From Burkholderiaceae bacterium (GTDB lineage Bacteria > Pseudomonadota > Gammaproteobacteria > Burkholderiales > Burkholderiaceae_B): DNA of 64,000 nucleotides. Made by a program: the position numbers and the translations under genes. Location of the stretch: NCBI GenBank assembly GCA_004322135.1, contig SCSG01000013.1, forward strand, positions 1 to 64,000, written 5' to 3'. Positions within the stretch are counted from its first letter, which is position 1. Each line of letters begins with the position of its first letter. The notes under the pieces are model-generated. The model had not been told where the DNA came from and did no database searches. It saw nothing but the letters and a program-made list of their open reading frames with translations. Shown here one piece after another: positions 8,260-19,553 of this stretch.

Positions 8260-10083
8260 TTAAGCCTGTCCCTCGCGCGAAGCGCGGCGACGCTCAAACT
8301 CCTGCAGATACCGTTTGCGCAGCCGAATGGACTTGGGAGTCACCTCTACCAACTCGTCGTCGCTGATGAACTCTACCGCGTATTCCAGTGACATTCGGAT
8401 CGGCGGAACCAGGTCAATGTGCTCGTCCCGGCTGGTGGTGCGGATATTGGTGAGCTTCTTTTCGCGGATCGGATTGACGACCAGATCATTGTCGCGAGTA
8501 TGAATCCCTATGATCATGCCCTCGTACAGCGGATCACCGGGGCTGACGAACATGCGGCCGCGCTCTTGCAATTTCCACAAGGCATAGGCCACCGCAACGC
8601 CATCGTCCTGGCTGATCAGCACACCGTTGCGGCGCTCTCCGACTTCACCTTCGCGCATCGGCGCATAGTCATCGAAAATATGGCTCATGATCCCCGTGCC
8701 ACGGGTTAGGGTCAGAAACTCGCTTTGAAAGCCGATCAGTCCGCGCGCCGGAATCCGGTATTCCAGCCGAGTGCGGCCACGGCCGTCAGGCTGCATATCC
8801 TGCAAATCGCCTTTGCGCCGTCCCAGCTCCTCCATGACAGCACCCTGATTGTTGTCCTCGACGTCCACCGTAAGCAATTCGAAGGGCTCCATACGCACCC
8901 CATCGATCTCCTTGAGCAGCACCTGGGGACGGGAGACCGCCAACTCGTAACCTTCGCGACGCATATTCTCGAGCAGAATCGTCAAGTGCAGCTCGCCACG
9001 GCCACGCACCTCGAACACCATATCGTCCTTGGTCGGGTTGACCCGCAACGCCACGTTGGATTTCAGCTCGCGATCCAGGCGATCGCGCAATTGACGGCTG
9101 GTGACGAACTTGCCTTCACGGCCTGCCAGAGGCGAGGAATTGACCATGAAATTCATCGTCAGCGTCGGTTCGTCGATATGCAGCAGCGGTAGCGCCTCCT
9201 GAACGAGCGGGTCCGTAAGCGTGCAGCCAATGCCGATCTCTTCGATGCCATTGATCAGCACGATGTCGCCCGCCTCGGCTTCCTCGACCTGAACACGTTC
9301 AAGCCCGTGAAACTGCATGATCTGATTGATGCGACCCTTGGTTGGCTCGCTCCCGGGGCCAAACATGACCGAGACATCCTGACCAGCGCGGACACGTCCG
9401 CGATTGACGCGGCCTATACCAATCTTGCCCACATAACTGTTGTAATCCAGCGAGATGATCTGCAGCTGGGTCGCACCCCCCACGTCGTCATGGCGCTGCG
9501 GCACATACTTGAGAATGGCGTCGAAAAGCGGGCGCATATTGCCTTCCCGCACATCCGGTTCCATGCTTGCATAGCCATCCAGCCCCGAAGCATAGACCAC
9601 GGGAAAATCCAGTTGCTCTTCGGTTGCTCCCAGCTTGTCGAACAGATCGAACGTGGCATTGATGACATAGTCGATGCGCGCACCCGGACGATCCACCTTA
9701 TTGACCACTACAATCGGCTTGAGACCAAGCGCAAGCGCTTTGCGTGTGACGAACCGGGTCTGAGGCATGGGGCCCTCGACCGCATCAACCAACAGCAACA
9801 CGCCGTCCACCATGGACAGAACGCGCTCCACCTCACCGCCGAAGTCTGCGTGTCCCGGCGTATCGACGATATTGATGTGTGTGCCCTCATACTCGACGGC
9901 GCAGTTCTTGGAAAGGATCGTGATGCCACGCTCCCTTTCGATGTCGCCCGAATCCATGACACGCTCGGAAACCTGCTGGTTGTCGCGGAAAGTGCCCGAC
10001 TGGCGCAGCAACTGGTCCACCAGCGTAGTCTTCCCATGGTCAACGTGAGCAATGATTGCCACATTGCGCAAAGCGCGATTCAT
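8260..10083 (-). CDS. typA: Ribosome-associated translational GTPase TypA/BipA
   Basis: A 607-residue GTPase of the elongation-factor family, of the usual length. The P-loop AHVDHGKTT is at about residues 12-20, with [14 protein letters not shown] (G3) and NKVDRPGA (G4) following, then the EF-G-like domains and the BipA-specific C-terminus. TypA binds the 70S ribosome or the 30S subunit and is important for 50S assembly and growth at low temperature or under stress. Its ATG overlaps the truB stop by four bases (ATGA), so the two are translationally coupled. It is the last gene of the rimP operon before the hairpin at 8192-8242. Confidence 0.97.
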   Translation of the reverse strand: MNRALRNVAIIAHVDHGKTTLVDQLLRQSGTFRDNQQVSERVMDSGDIERERGITILSKNCAVEYEGTHINIVDTPGHADFGGEVERVLSMVDGVLLLVDAVEGPMPQTRFVTRKALALGLKPIVVVNKVDRPGARIDYVINATFDLFDKLGATEEQLDFPVVYASGLDGYASMEPDVREGNMRPLFDAILKYVPQRHDDVGGATQLQIISLDYNSYVGKIGIGRVNRGRVRAGQDVSVMFGPGSEPTKGRINQIMQFHGLERVQVEEAEAGDIVLINGIEEIGIGCTLTDPLVQEALPLLHIDEPTLTMNFMVNSSPLAGREGKFVTSRQLRDRLDRELKSNVALRVNPTKDDMVFEVRGRGELHLTILLENMRREGYELAVSRPQVLLKEIDGVRMEPFELLTVDVEDNNQGAVMEELGRRKGDLQDMQPDGRGRTRLEYRIPARGLIGFQSEFLTLTRGTGIMSHIFDDYAPMREGEVGERRNGVLISQDDGVAVAYALWKLQERGRMFVSPGDPLYEGMIIGIHTRDNDLVVNPIREKKLTNIRTTSRDEHIDLVPPIRMSLEYAVEFISDDELVEVTPKSIRLRKRYLQEFERRRASREGQA

Positions 10084-10835
10084 AATTCGTCCTTTAATTT
10101 GAAACCTGCCGGCAAGAGGTCGGCAGGCACGGCATCCAGTGCCAATAAGGTGGTCTGAGGCGCAGGCATGGCCTGCAGGTCGTCCAGGGCTATTCCGTCC
10201 TTCAGGTCGAATGGCCCGGCCTTGGTTCGCCGCAGGGTCGTCAGATGCGCCCCACAGCCAAGCTGACGGCCAATATCCTGCGCCAGCGTCCGGATATACG
10301 TCCCTTTACTGCAATGCACCAGAACCTGGGCTTCCCGCCCGGTGAAACTTTGTATCTCAAGCTGATGAATAGTCAGCCGCCGTGCGGGCCGCTCCAGTTC
10401 TATCCCCTGGCGCGCGTATTCGTACAATGGCTTGCCGTCGCGCTTGAGCGCGGAATACATGGGCGGAATCTGGTCGATTTCGCCCCGAAAACTATTCAGC
10501 ACATGTTCCAGGGCCTCACGCGTCACGCCCTCAAACGCCGGTGGCGCCTGGAACACCGTCAATCCAGTCAGATCGCCTGTATCGGTTTCTTCGCCGAAAC
10601 GCATCGTCGCCAGATAGGTCTTGTCGGCATTGAGCATGTTGCCCGAGATCTTCGTGGCACGACCAAAACAACACACCAGCAGCCCACTTGCGAAAGGATC
10701 AAGCGTACCCGTATGCCCGGCTTTGCGCGCATTCAGCGTACGCTTGGCGCGCTGCAGGGCATGATTGCTGGACAAGCCTTCAGGCTTGTCCAGCAACAGG
10801 ACACCGTCAAGCATCTGCCCGCTTCGGGAGGCCAT
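10080..10835 (-). CDS. truB: tRNA pseudouridine(55) synthase TruB
   Basis: A 251-residue pseudouridine synthase of the TruB family. The catalytic aspartate is in the motif [14 protein letters not shown] near residue 46; the KPxGxSS-like start ([13 protein letters not shown]) and the [13 protein letters not shown] segment are present. The protein is a little shorter than TruBs with a full C-terminal PUA domain. It isomerises U55 in the T-loop of nearly all elongator tRNAs and acts as a tRNA folding chaperone. It lies between rbfA (37-base gap) and typA (4-base overlap), the standard position in this operon. Confidence 0.96.
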   Translation of the reverse strand: MASRSGQMLDGVLLLDKPEGLSSNHALQRAKRTLNARKAGHTGTLDPFASGLLVCCFGRATKISGNMLNADKTYLATMRFGEETDTGDLTGLTVFQAPPAFEGVTREALEHVLNSFRGEIDQIPPMYSALKRDGKPLYEYARQGIELERPARRLTIHQLEIQSFTGREAQVLVHCSKGTYIRTLAQDIGRQLGCGAHLTTLRRTKAGPFDLKDGIALDDLQAMPAPQTTLLALDAVPADLLPAGFKLKDEL

Positions 10836-10872
10836 CGTTCGCTCTCTTCAATAAAATAAAAACGACAACCGC

Positions 10873-11280
10873 TCAGAGCCGTTCGTCGGGATCATCGTCT
10901 GCGGAAGCCGCAGGGTATATTTGCGGTCGGTTGGCCCGGTCAATGATTTGGGACAACTCAATGCCTCGAGCCAGTTGTTCATCATGAATGAAACGCAGCG
11001 TCGGCACAGTATGAATATGTAAAAGCTTGAACAGCAATGAATGCAGCCAGCCTGCTTTTTCGTTGAGGGCAGCCGCCGCCACAGCCGGCTCGGCGCCCAG
11101 GACCGAAAAATACACTTTGGCGTGCGCATAGTCGGCTGACAGATCGACGCCGGTAAGCGTGACCAGACCCGCACGCGAAGTATCTACCTCACGTTGGATA
11201 AGCCCGGCCAGATCCTTTTGGATCTGATCGGCCAGCCGGGTGTTGCGCCCCGGATTCGATGCGGACTTGCGACGTCCCAT
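10873..11280 (-). CDS. rbfA: 30S ribosome-binding factor RbfA
   Basis: A 135-residue protein starting [12 protein letters not shown] and continuing with the KH-like fold of Rbf[37 protein letters not shown] and [15 protein letters not shown], followed by a short acidic tail (DDDPDE). RbfA assists late 16S rRNA 5'-end maturation and cold adaptation of the 30S subunit. The frame is open further upstream, but that part is antisense-style noise inside infB; the ATG at 11280 starts four bases after the infB stop and matches the family's N-terminus. Confidence 0.94.
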   Translation of the reverse strand: MGRRKSASNPGRNTRLADQIQKDLAGLIQREVDTSRAGLVTLTGVDLSADYAHAKVYFSVLGAEPAVAAAALNEKAGWLHSLLFKLLHIHTVPTLRFIHDEQLARGIELSQIIDRANRPQIYPAASADDDPDERL

Positions 11281-11284
11281 AGTT

Positions 11285-14284
11285 TTAAAGCGTCCGGGCG
11301 ATTTCTTTGATTTCGAAAATCTCAAGCTGATCGCCGACCTGGATATCGTTGTTCCCCTTGAGGGTGATACCGCAGTCAAACCCAGACTTGACCTCTTTGA
11401 CATCGTCCTTGAACCGGCGCAGCGAATCGAGATAACCGGTCCAGTGCACGACGTGATCGCGCAACAGCCGTACCTGCGAATCACGCCGCACAACACCATC
11501 GGTGACCATGCAACCGGCAATATTACCGACCCGCGAAACCACGAAGATCTCGCGAATCTCGACCGTGCCAATGACCTCTTCGCGTTTCTCGGGGGCCAGC
11601 ATGCCCGACATGGCGCTGCGCACATCGTCGATGGCATCATAAATGATGTTGTAGTAGCGCAAGTCAATGCCGTTGTGTTCGGCCAGCTTCTTGGCGCTTT
11701 GCTCGGCCCGCACATTGAACCCGATGACGACGGCGTGCGATGCAATGGCAAGGTTCACGTCGCTTTCGGAAATGCCCCCGACGGCAGCATGTACAACCTG
11801 CACGCGGACCTCATCGGTGGACAGTTTGACCAGTGACTGTACCAGTGCTTCCTGCGAACCCTGAACATCAGCCTTGACAATGAGCGCCAGGGTTTGAGCA
11901 CCCTCACCGGCGCTATCGAACATGGATTCAAGCTTGGCTGCCTGCTGGCGCGCGAGCTTCACGTCACGGAACTTGCCCTGACGGAACAAGGCAATTTCAC
12001 GGGCCTTGCGCTCGTCGGCCATGCCGATGACTTCGTCACCCGCAGCCGGAACCTCGGTAAGTCCTTGAACCTCGACCGGTGTGGAGGGCCCAGCCGAAGT
12101 GATGGGCTTGCCATTCTCGTTGAGCATGGCACGCACCCTGCCATAGCTGGCTCCTGCCAGCACCGCGTCACCACGCGACAACGTGCCGCTTTGAACCAGA
12201 ATTGTCGCAACCGGGCCGCGGCCCTTATCCAGACGTGCCTCGATGACGATACCTTTGGCGGGCGCATCGACCGGCGCCTTGAGCTCGAGCATCTCGGCCT
12301 GCAGCAGCACATTTTCCAGCAGCGTGTCGATGCCTTCACCAGTTTTGGCCGACACCGGCACAAAGGGGACGTCGCCACCATACTGCTCGGGCACGACCTC
12401 TTCGGCGACGAGCTCTTGCTTGACCCGTTCGGGGTTGGCGTCGGGCTTGTCTATCTTGTTGATGGCCACCACCAGCGGCACACCGGCCGCCTTGGCATGA
12501 TGAATGGCCTCGCGGGTTTGTGGCATGACGCCATCGTCGGCTGCCACAACCAGAATGACGATATCCGTTGCCTGGGCGCCGCGCGCCCGCATGGCGGTAA
12601 ATGCCTCGTGGCCCGGAGTATCAAGAAACGTGACCACACCGCGACCCGTCTTGACGCTGTACGCGCCAATATGCTGCGTAATGCCACCGGCTTCACCAGA
12701 GGCAACCTTGGCACGGCGTATGTAATCAAGCAACGACGTCTTGCCGTGATCGACGTGGCCCATGACGGTGACCACCGGTGCACGCGGCAGGGCTTCGGCT
12801 TCCGAGGTCTCGCCCTCGGGGTTGTCCAGAAAGGCTTCCGGGTCGTCGAGCTTGGCCGCGATAGCCGTATGGCCCAATTCTTCGACCACGATCATGGCTG
12901 TTTCCTGATCGAGCACCTGATTGATCGTGACCATCTGACCAAGCTTCATCAAGTGCTTGATGACCTCGGCCGCCTTGACAGACATTTTGTGCGCAAGATC
13001 TGCCACACTGATTGTTTCGGGAACATGCACTTCACGCGCAATGAATTCGACCACTTGCGGCTCTTTGTGCTCGGGCTGGGCATGCCTGCCGCCGCGTCCG
13101 CCCTTGCTGCCCTTGCCCGCCTTTCCCGACGTGCGCCAGCCATCGCGGCTGGGGCTGCTGGAAGGCGCGTCAACACGAGAAGCCGGCTTCTTGCGCGTGC
13201 CATCATCGCTCCAGGACGAGATCTCGCCCTTCTTCTTGACATCGGATGCGCCCGCCTTGGCGTCTTTCTTGCTGGCAGGCTTACCCGCGGGCTTGTGTAA
13301 GGTACCCGACAAATTGCTGGCGTCCTCGGGCTCTGCCGCCTTCAAGACCTTGCGAGGGCGGCTCAACATTTGACGTAACGCCGCAGCCTCGGCCTCGGCC
13401 GCCTTGCGGGCGCGTTCACGCGCTTCGGTAGCGGTACTGGAAGTAGGCGTGGCCAGACCTTTGACCTTGGTGGTTTTACGAACGGCAGCGCCAGGCGCTG
13501 CCCGTTTGGCAACTGGCGCGGCAGGCTCAGGCTGAGCTGGCGTGGGCGCTTCCTGTTCGGGCTGATGCTGGGCCACAACAGGCTCGTCGTGCGCAGCAAC
13601 CTGACCATCGTCAGCCTTGGTCCCTGCAGGAACTGAAGCCTCTTCTGCGTGAGCGGGATTTTCGTCGGCCACTTGGGACGGCTCTTCGACGGCAGGCTCA
13701 ACGCTGGTGGGTGCAACGGCAGGTGCAGATTCTTCGGCGGCGGGCGCGGCAGCAGCAGCAGCAGGGGTGGAGGCAGGAGCGGGATCAACGACATCGTCCG
13801 GCTGGGCGGCAACAGGTGATTCAGCCGCAGTCTCGGGGACTGCCGGCGTCTCGGGTGCCGCTGGAGGAGCAGTGGCCTCCGTCGGCACTGTTGGTACGCC
13901 AGCAGGCTGAGGCGCTGCGCTTTGTGCGCCGGCCACGGTGCTTTCTGCCGATGCGGCAGCCTTGGCGGCATCAGCCGCCAGTTCTGCCGGATCACGCTTG
14001 ACAAATACACGCTTCTTGCGCACTTCGACCGGAATGGTTCGTGAACGACCAGACCCGTCGGCCTGACGGATCTCGGATGTCTTGCGGCGAGTCAACGTGA
14101 TTTTCTGACCATCGGACCCACCGTGAGAACGGCGCAACGATTCAAGCAGCCGCGCCTTGTCCGCGTCGGTGACATCCGCGTCAACCGACTTGATTTCAAC
14201 GCCGGCTGCACGGAGCTGCTCCAGCAATACATCCGCGGGCATTTTAAGCTCGATTGCAAACTGGGCGACGGTGTTACTCGACAT
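11285..14284 (-). CDS. infB: Translation initiation factor IF-2
   Basis: A 999-residue IF-2. The N-terminal IF2N domain ([20 protein letters not shown]) is followed by a long Ala/Pro/Glu-rich linker (roughly residues 100-270). A second IF2N-type region ([21 protein letters not shown]) precedes the GTPase domain with [31 protein letters not shown] and NKIDKP, and the C-terminal fMet-tRNA-binding domains. IF-2 delivers initiator tRNA to the 30S P site and promotes subunit joining. The length fits the long betaproteobacterial form. The initiator tRNA itself is encoded about 5 kb upstream in this window. Confidence 0.97.
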   Translation of the reverse strand: MSSNTVAQFAIELKMPADVLLEQLRAAGVEIKSVDADVTDADKARLLESLRRSHGGSDGQKITLTRRKTSEIRQADGSGRSRTIPVEVRKKRVFVKRDPAELAADAAKAAASAESTVAGAQSAAPQPAGVPTVPTEATAPPAAPETPAVPETAAESPVAAQPDDVVDPAPASTPAAAAAAPAAEESAPAVAPTSVEPAVEEPSQVADENPAHAEEASVPAGTKADDGQVAAHDEPVVAQHQPEQEAPTPAQPEPAAPVAKRAAPGAAVRKTTKVKGLATPTSSTATEARERARKAAEAEAAALRQMLSRPRKVLKAAEPEDASNLSGTLHKPAGKPASKKDAKAGASDVKKKGEISSWSDDGTRKKPASRVDAPSSSPSRDGWRTSGKAGKGSKGGRGGRHAQPEHKEPQVVEFIAREVHVPETISVADLAHKMSVKAAEVIKHLMKLGQMVTINQVLDQETAMIVVEELGHTAIAAKLDDPEAFLDNPEGETSEAEALPRAPVVTVMGHVDHGKTSLLDYIRRAKVASGEAGGITQHIGAYSVKTGRGVVTFLDTPGHEAFTAMRARGAQATDIVILVVAADDGVMPQTREAIHHAKAAGVPLVVAINKIDKPDANPERVKQELVAEEVVPEQYGGDVPFVPVSAKTGEGIDTLLENVLLQAEMLELKAPVDAPAKGIVIEARLDKGRGPVATILVQSGTLSRGDAVLAGASYGRVRAMLNENGKPITSAGPSTPVEVQGLTEVPAAGDEVIGMADERKAREIALFRQGKFRDVKLARQQAAKLESMFDSAGEGAQTLALIVKADVQGSQEALVQSLVKLSTDEVRVQVVHAAVGGISESDVNLAIASHAVVIGFNVRAEQSAKKLAEHNGIDLRYYNIIYDAIDDVRSAMSGMLAPEKREEVIGTVEIREIFVVSRVGNIAGCMVTDGVVRRDSQVRLLRDHVVHWTGYLDSLRRFKDDVKEVKSGFDCGITLKGNNDIQVGDQLEIFEIKEIARTL

Positions 14285-14353
14285 TCTCGACTCTCTCTTC
14301 CTTGCAACTGCTATTTTCGGTGAACCTGGCCTGGGCGACGCATGGATCGGGGG

Positions 14354-15838
14354 TCAGGCTTCGTCGTCAAACCAATGAGCGCGGGCGCGCATGATTATAT
14401 CGCTGGCCACCTGCTCATCCAGCCCCGTAATCTCGCACAACTCGTCGGTTGCCAGCTCGGCCAGCTCATCCAATGTAAATACACCGTGCGCCGACAACTT
14501 GACCACCAATTCGGGAGTTATCCCTTCAAGATCAAGCAAAGCCTGATCGGTTTTCCGGACACGCTCTTCGTTGGCAATGGCCTCGGTCAGCAACGCGTTG
14601 CGGGCGCGCGTACGCAGCTCATTGACAGTGTCTTCGTCGAACGACTCGATCTCGAGCAGTTCCTGCAAAGGCACGTAGGCAACTTCTTCCAACCCCGTGA
14701 AGCCTTCATCAATAAGGATATCGGCCACTTCTTCATCAACATCCAGTTTGCTGATGAACGTCTGGCGCAACCCGGTACGTTCCTCGTCCTGACGATTCTG
14801 GCTTTCCTCGGGCGTCATGATGTTGATCTGCCACTTGGTCAGCTCGGACGCAAGACGCACATTCTGACCACGAGCACCAATGGCCTTAGGCAGATTCTCG
14901 GCATCGACCACAACGTCCATAGCGTGCTTGTCTTCGTCGACGACGATGGACTCGACATGGGCTGGTGCCAGAGCGCCAATGACGAACTCGGCCGGATCTT
15001 CGGCCCACAGGACGATATCGACCTGCTCGCCACCGAGCTCGTTACGCACGGCAGTAACACGCGACCCACGCATACCCACGCAGGTGCCGATGGGGTCGAT
15101 GCGTTTATCGTACGCCACAACGGCAATCTTGGCACGCACACCGGGATCGCGGGCGGCCGCCTTGATTTCAAGCAGACCCTGCTCAATTTCGGGAACCTCG
15201 TTCTCGAACAGCTGGCGGATGAATTCGGAGGCGGTACGCGACAGGATGACCTGCTGGCCGCGTGCTGTGTGATCTATCTTCAAAACCCAGGCGCGAATGC
15301 GATCACCCACGCGAATGTTTTCCTTGGGAATCATCTCGGAGCGTGGCAGACGAGCTTCGACCTTGCCCGTTTCGAGAATGGCATCGCCCTTGTCCATGCG
15401 CTTGACCGTACCCGAAATTATGGTCTCGCCGCGATCAAGGAAGTCGTTCAGCACCTGCTCGCGCTCGGCGTCACGAATCCGTTGCAAAATAGCCTGCTTG
15501 GCTGCCTGAGCACCGATGCGGCCGAACTCGACAGGCTCAAGAGGCTCTTCAATGTACTCGCCCACCTCGATTCCGGGCACGATTTCCTGCGCCTCGGAAC
15601 AGAGCTCCTGCTGGTCGGGCTCCTGCAGCCCCGCTTCGTCAGGCACAACAAGCCAACGGCGAAAGCCCTCGTGCTCGCCGGTAGTGCGATCGACGGAAAC
15701 GCGAATATCGGCGTCTTCCTTGAAACGTTTTTTCATGGCGGATGCCAGCGCGCTTTCCAGGGCGCCAAATACCACCTCGCGCTCCACATTTTTTTCACGC
15801 GCTAGCGCGTCAACCAACAGAAGAATTTCGCGACTCAT
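14354..15838 (-). CDS. nusA: Transcription termination/antitermination factor NusA
   Basis: A 494-residue NusA with the expected order: N-terminal RNA-polymerase-binding domain ([20 protein letters not shown]), S1 domain ([19 protein letters not shown]), KH1 and KH2 ([11 protein letters not shown] and [16 protein letters not shown]), and two acidic C-terminal repeats (about residues 365-425 and 440-490). It modulates pausing, intrinsic termination and antitermination. Its ATG overlaps the rimP stop by four bases. Because the leader of this operon contains strong terminator hairpins, NusA may control its own synthesis (inference). Confidence 0.97.
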   Translation of the reverse strand: MSREILLLVDALAREKNVEREVVFGALESALASAMKKRFKEDADIRVSVDRTTGEHEGFRRWLVVPDEAGLQEPDQQELCSEAQEIVPGIEVGEYIEEPLEPVEFGRIGAQAAKQAILQRIRDAEREQVLNDFLDRGETIISGTVKRMDKGDAILETGKVEARLPRSEMIPKENIRVGDRIRAWVLKIDHTARGQQVILSRTASEFIRQLFENEVPEIEQGLLEIKAAARDPGVRAKIAVVAYDKRIDPIGTCVGMRGSRVTAVRNELGGEQVDIVLWAEDPAEFVIGALAPAHVESIVVDEDKHAMDVVVDAENLPKAIGARGQNVRLASELTKWQINIMTPEESQNRQDEERTGLRQTFISKLDVDEEVADILIDEGFTGLEEVAYVPLQELLEIESFDEDTVNELRTRARNALLTEAIANEERVRKTDQALLDLEGITPELVVKLSAHGVFTLDELAELATDELCEITGLDEQVASDIIMRARAHWFDDEA

Positions 15839-16332
15839 CGCTTTTTACCCTTGAAATCAAGAACGGGATCCAGTTTGGCTCGATCAATGCCATCGACAGT
15901 AAAGTTCAGTACCTCAACCTCACTTGTCCTGGCGTCGGATTCGAGCTCGAGGCCAAATACAGAATCAGGTGCGGCGCCACCAGCCATAATGCTTGCCGGC
16001 ACGCGCAACACACCTGTATACACCTTGCGATTATTGACGGCTTCACGCAGCCGGATTTCGATGCGTTCATTGTTGAAGCGCAAGAAATCCGCAACTTGTT
16101 TCAATGGACGGTCAATGCCCGGCGACCCAACCTCGAGGCGCTTGTAATCAATATTTTCTACTTCAAACACGCGCGACAGCTGCCTGGACACTTGCTCGCA
16201 ATCTTCTATCCGCACTCCGTCAGGGCGATCGATAGTAACGCGCAGCAGCCCGAGGGGCGCGCGCTCCACATCCACCAGCTCGATATCCATGCCTGCCAAT
16301 GCCTGTTGTGTCAATGCGAATATGTCTGCCAT
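15835..16332 (-). CDS. rimP: Ribosome maturation factor RimP
   Basis: A 165-residue RimP with both family domains: [21 protein letters not shown] at the N-terminus and the SPGIDRPLK signature (SPGxDRPL) in the middle, then the Sm-like C-terminal domain. It is needed for 30S maturation and is the customary first gene of the nusA-infB operon. The ATG is preceded only by GAGC, inside the tail of a hairpin-plus-T9 terminator (16339-16368), so translation initiation and transcription termination signals nearly touch. Confidence 0.95.
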   Translation of the reverse strand: MADIFALTQQALAGMDIELVDVERAPLGLLRVTIDRPDGVRIEDCEQVSRQLSRVFEVENIDYKRLEVGSPGIDRPLKQVADFLRFNNERIEIRLREAVNNRKVYTGVLRVPASIMAGGAAPDSVFGLELESDARTSEVEVLNFTVDGIDRAKLDPVLDFKGKKR

Positions 16333-16338
16333 AAGCTC

Positions 16339-16368
16339 AAAAAAAAAGGGCTGCGCACGGCCCAGCCC
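16339..16368 (-). terminator. Strong intrinsic terminator just upstream of the rimP start
   Basis: On the minus strand GGGCTG pairs with CAGCCC (16363-16368 with 16348-16353), enclosing a short inner GC pair region, and is followed directly by nine consecutive Ts (complement of 16339-16347). It lies inside the leader of a highly expressed essential operon, so it must be read through at least part of the time. It is a candidate attenuator. Confidence 0.8.
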
Positions 16369-16449
16369 ATCATTACCGCGCCCAGCAGCCGTACCAGCGC
16401 CAACAAAAACAGCATACCCACCCGTTTCGCCTGGCCGTTAAAACCGCAA

Positions 16450-16469
16450 GGCGCATCCGAAAATGCGCC
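16450..16469 (-). terminator. Hairpin between rluB and rimP, possible rluB terminator or leader hairpin
   Basis: A perfect 7-bp stem (GGCGCAT at 16450-16456 with ATGCGCC at 16463-16469) has a six-base loop. On the minus strand it is followed after five bases by TTTT. It lies 230 bases beyond the rluB stop, so it could end the scpB-rluB transcript or be the first of two leader terminators of the rimP operon. Confidence 0.55.
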
Positions 16470-16571
16470 GCTGTACGTGTTCTGGTCGATAAGCTACAGC
16501 GACAATCTACCTGTATGCCAAAACGCAAAAGGCATAAAAAGCACACAACACATACAACTGTAGAACTCGCT

Positions 16572-16577
16572 ATTCTA
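16572..16577 (-). promoter_or_regulatory. Candidate extended -10 element for the rimP operon
   Basis: On the minus strand the sequence reads TGCTAGAAT, an extended -10 (TGnTAGAAT). No good -35 is seen at 17-18 bases; a TTGTCA occurs but 21 bases away. If used, it would give a leader of about 230 bases containing both hairpins. Weak support on its own. Confidence 0.35.
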
Positions 16578-16698
16578 GCAGATTTTCACGAAAAGACGTG
16601 ACAAGTCACCAGCTTACATACCAAAAAGGCCGCGCGGAGCCTGATGGAACCAATGCTCGGACCCGCGCAAAGATGCGCAAAGGACCGGCCACCTGACT

Positions 16699-18426
16699 TC
16701 AGCCGCGCCCCTTGCCGCCCAGAAAAGCCAGGCGAGACTCGTGCGCCGAGGCGCCGCGAGGCTGCCAATCATCATCATTGCGATTGGGCGCTTTACCGCC
16801 ATTGTTGCCGGTACGCGGCCTAGCAGCCTTGTTGCCCTTGGGACCATTTCCACGGGTGCCCTTGCGCGCACCACCACGCGGCCCGCCGCGATTGGCGTCG
16901 GGCTGAGGCTGGCTGTCGCCACGAGAACCCCGCGCGCCCGCCCTTTTGCCCTTGCCGCCGTCAGGATGACCATTGGCCAGGCCGCCACTGAACATAACCC
17001 CGGTTCCAAATGGGTCGGAGGGGAACGCCTGATTAGCCACCGACGGCCTTCCTATGCGTCCACCGGACAGCTTTCCGCGGCGGCTGATCTTCGCGCCATT
17101 CAGGCCGTTGCGCTCCATGGTGCCGAACCCCGGCGGCAAGGCGCTGTCATGCGACAACGGCTGACTTACCACACGCCTGCCATGGCGGCCGTCCTCGTCA
17201 TCATCGTCGTGCAACAAACCCAGTTGCACCATCAGGGCGGTCACAAGCGTGCCATCCAGCTCTTCCCAACGGCCGCGCCGCAAATTGCGGGGCAGGACCA
17301 CCTCGCCAAAACGCGTACGGATCAAGCGGCTGACGGTGACACCCACCGCTTCGAACAGGCGGCGAACCTCGCGGTTGCGTCCTTCGTGCAGCGTAACGCG
17401 GTACCAGCGATTACTGCCTTCGCCCCCCAGATACTCAAACGAATCGAACTTCGCAGTGCCATCTTCAAGTTCAACGCCGTCACGCAGCTGAGCCTGCTGT
17501 TCCTCACCCAGTTCACCCAACACCCGCACCGCATATTCACGTTCTGCCCCATAACGCGGATGCATGAGCCGATTCGCCAGATCACCCGATGTGGTCAGCA
17601 CAAGCAGCCCCTCGGTATTCAGGTCGAGCCGGCCAACTGACAACCACTTGCCGACCCTCATCTTTGGCAACCTGGCAAAGACCGTGGCACGCCCGGCAGG
17701 ATCGTCGTGACTGACGATCTCGCCCGCAGGTTTGTGGTAAAGAATGATGCGGGGCGGCTTGGATGTGTTCAGGCGCGCGACCGGACGGCCGTTGACCTTG
17801 ACGAGATCCTTGACGCCGACCCGCTGGCCAATGTGGGCGGGCTCGCCATTCACCGACACCCGGCCAGCGATGATAAGTTCTTCCATCTCGCGCCGCGAAC
17901 CAATGCCCGCCTCGGCCAACACCTTGTGCAACTTCGGATTCACCGCATCGCTGTTCAGGTATTTGCCCAACCTCTGTTCGATTTTGTCGGCGCTGTCGAG
18001 ATAGGCAAGAGCCTGCTCCGCCTCTTTCTCGGCACCGGGATTCTGGGCGGGCACCTGATCGTACGTCTGCTTCCTGCCATGCCGCGCATTCCGATTCTGC
18101 CGGCCGCGTGGCACGTTGGGCCCACCAGAGTGGCCCTGCAGCCCGTCTTGCGCCACCTGCTGCGGCTGGCCGGGATTTCGTGACTTGCGGCCACTCCTTG
18201 TGGACGGTTGCTGCATATTCGTGCCCGCTTCGCCCACAGGCTGGGCATCGGTCGCGGCACCGGCCGCGGCATCATCACCCCGACGGCGACGAAAGGGCGT
18301 CCTCAGCTTGCGACCGCGTCGCGCAGGCGTTGAGCCCGCCTCGGCATCGCCGCCAGAGGGAGCGTCGTAACCACCTACCGCCGGTACACCAACCAAGGGC
18401 GTCCCGTCTTCATTTGTTCCAGTCAT
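16699..18426 (-). CDS. rluB: 23S rRNA pseudouridine(2605) synthase RluB
   Basis: A 575-residue protein with a central RsuA/RluB core of about 250 residues. An S4 RNA-binding domain ([20 protein letters not shown]...[10 protein letters not shown]) is followed by the catalytic motif [14 protein letters not shown] and the ending [13 protein letters not shown] plus RTRFGEV. The core is flanked by long low-complexity extensions: an Ala/Gly/Arg-rich N-terminus of about 155 residues and a Gly/Lys/Arg/Asn-rich tail of about 150. Such tails are common on betaproteobacterial RluB and probably bind RNA. The enzyme modifies U2605 in the 50S peptidyl transferase region. It follows scpB by 45 bases on the same strand. 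Confidence 0.93.
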   Translation of the reverse strand: MTGTNEDGTPLVGVPAVGGYDAPSGGDAEAGSTPARRGRKLRTPFRRRRGDDAAAGAATDAQPVGEAGTNMQQPSTRSGRKSRNPGQPQQVAQDGLQGHSGGPNVPRGRQNRNARHGRKQTYDQVPAQNPGAEKEAEQALAYLDSADKIEQRLGKYLNSDAVNPKLHKVLAEAGIGSRREMEELIIAGRVSVNGEPAHIGQRVGVKDLVKVNGRPVARLNTSKPPRIILYHKPAGEIVSHDDPAGRATVFARLPKMRVGKWLSVGRLDLNTEGLLVLTTSGDLANRLMHPRYGAEREYAVRVLGELGEEQQAQLRDGVELEDGTAKFDSFEYLGGEGSNRWYRVTLHEGRNREVRRLFEAVGVTVSRLIRTRFGEVVLPRNLRRGRWEELDGTLVTALMVQLGLLHDDDDEDGRHGRRVVSQPLSHDSALPPGFGTMERNGLNGAKISRRGKLSGGRIGRPSVANQAFPSDPFGTGVMFSGGLANGHPDGGKGKRAGARGSRGDSQPQPDANRGGPRGGARKGTRGNGPKGNKAARPRTGNNGGKAPNRNDDDWQPRGASAHESRLAFLGGKGRG

Positions 18427-18471
18427 ATTTGTAAAGCACTCCGTATCATTCTGTCCTGCCGATGAAAAACA

Positions 18472-19362
18472 TCAACTGTTCTTGTCGCTTATGTCGCCCA
18501 CGTGCGCGCTCTGCCCAAGGCCAGCCGCGCGCACACCTGGCGACCCATCCTGTGCCGCGTCGTCCTGTTCTGTCGCCTCATCGCGTTCTGCTGTGGCGTC
18601 TTGTTCTGCTGCGACGTCTTGTCCCGCCGTGTCGGCTTGTCCCGCCGCGTCATCTCGTTCTATCGCGTCATCTTGTTCCGCTGCGACGTCTTTTCCTATC
18701 GCGTCGTCGCGTTGTGTTGCGTTACTTGGTACAGCCTCACCAGAAACGACCACGTCCTGCACGGCACCCTCCGGCTCAACCTCGCCTTGCGCCGACCCGC
18801 CAGGAGGCAATTCTTCAAGCTCAAGCCCGGCCAGTGCGGCAACAGCGGCCTGCGACTCCAGCGCCGGAAGCTCGTCAAGCGCCCGCAGGCCAAGATCGTC
18901 GAGAAACTGGCGCGTCGTACCGAACAGCGCCGGGCGCCCCGGGGCGTCACGGTGCCCAAGCTGTTCTATCCAGCCGCGGTCCTCAAGTGTCTTGACGATC
19001 TGCGACGAAACCGACACTCCTCGAATATCTTCAATATCCCCACGCGTAACAGGCTGACGCCAAGCAATGATGGCCAGCGTCTCGAGGACGGCGCGCGAAT
19101 ACCTCGGTGGCTTTTCCGGGTTCAGGCGTTCAAGGTAACGCTGCATCTGCGGACGACTTTGAAACCGCCATCCGCCAGCAAGGCTGACCAGTTCCAGCCC
19201 CCGTTCAGACCAATCGCCCTGCAGCATGGCAAGGTGGCTTCTTAAATCATCTTCCGAAACATCTTCCTGGGCGAATAATCGACCCAGCTCCGCAAGCGAC
19301 ATAGGTTGATCGGCACACAGCAGTGCAGCTTCCAGCACTCGGACGGTTTCAGTGTCTGTCAT
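18472..19362 (-). CDS. scpB: Chromosome segregation and condensation protein ScpB
   Basis: A 296-residue protein whose first ~185 residues are the paired winged-helix domains of ScpB ([64 protein letters not shown]). ScpB with ScpA bridges the SMC ATPase heads. Residues 217-272 form an acidic tail of imperfect repeats (units like DDAI, AAEQD, ERD, GQD) absent from short ScpBs. No scpA is adjacent. It is probably co-transcribed with rluB. A tRNA promoter begins 24 bases upstream on the other strand. Confidence 0.93.
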   Translation of the reverse strand: MTDTETVRVLEAALLCADQPMSLAELGRLFAQEDVSEDDLRSHLAMLQGDWSERGLELVSLAGGWRFQSRPQMQRYLERLNPEKPPRYSRAVLETLAIIAWRQPVTRGDIEDIRGVSVSSQIVKTLEDRGWIEQLGHRDAPGRPALFGTTRQFLDDLGLRALDELPALESQAAVAALAGLELEELPPGGSAQGEVEPEGAVQDVVVSGEAVPSNATQRDDAIGKDVAAEQDDAIERDDAAGQADTAGQDVAAEQDATAERDEATEQDDAAQDGSPGVRAAGLGQSAHVGDISDKNS

Positions 19363-19386
19363 CTGTTACGCGGCAGCGTGCTGCCA

Positions 19387-19415
19387 TTGCAAGGGTCAGG
19401 GATGTAGTGTATAGT
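19387..19415 (+). promoter_or_regulatory. Sigma-70 promoter of the initiator tRNA gene
   Basis: TTGCAA at 19387-19392, a 17-base spacer and TATAGT at 19410-19415 form a near-consensus promoter whose start point would fall about 7-8 bases before the mature tRNA 5' end at 19430. Confidence 0.7.
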
Positions 19416-19429
19416 TTCATTCTTTCAGG

Positions 19430-19506
<77 letters not shown>

Positions 19507-19523
19507 ATACCCAACTTAGCTGG

Positions 19524-19553
19524 CCAATTTGCACAATGCAATTGGTCAGTTTT
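19524..19553 (+). terminator. Terminator of the initiator tRNA transcript
   Basis: CCAATTTGCA (19524-19533) pairs with TGCAATTGG (19537-19545) with one bulged base, and is followed after four bases by TTTT. Position and form fit Rho-independent termination of the tRNA-Met unit. Confidence 0.6.

Larger units (their letters stand above)
16333..16698 (-). promoter_or_regulatory. Leader of the rimP-nusA-infB operon (rluB-rimP intergenic region)
   Basis: These 366 bases carry no convincing gene. Read leftward they contain, in order, an extended -10-like element (16572-16577), a GC hairpin followed by a short T run (16450-16469) and a strong hairpin with nine Ts (16339-16368), ending seven bases before the rimP start. 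The arrangement resembles an attenuated leader. Unlike E. coli, no metY tRNA lies in this leader; the initiator tRNA gene is instead beyond scpB. Confidence 0.55.

Noticed and set aside
14342-15805. 487-codon rightward frame antisense to nusA
   Set aside because: nusA on the minus strand shows S1, KH and acidic-repeat domains end to end; the antisense frame has none and follows from codon bias.
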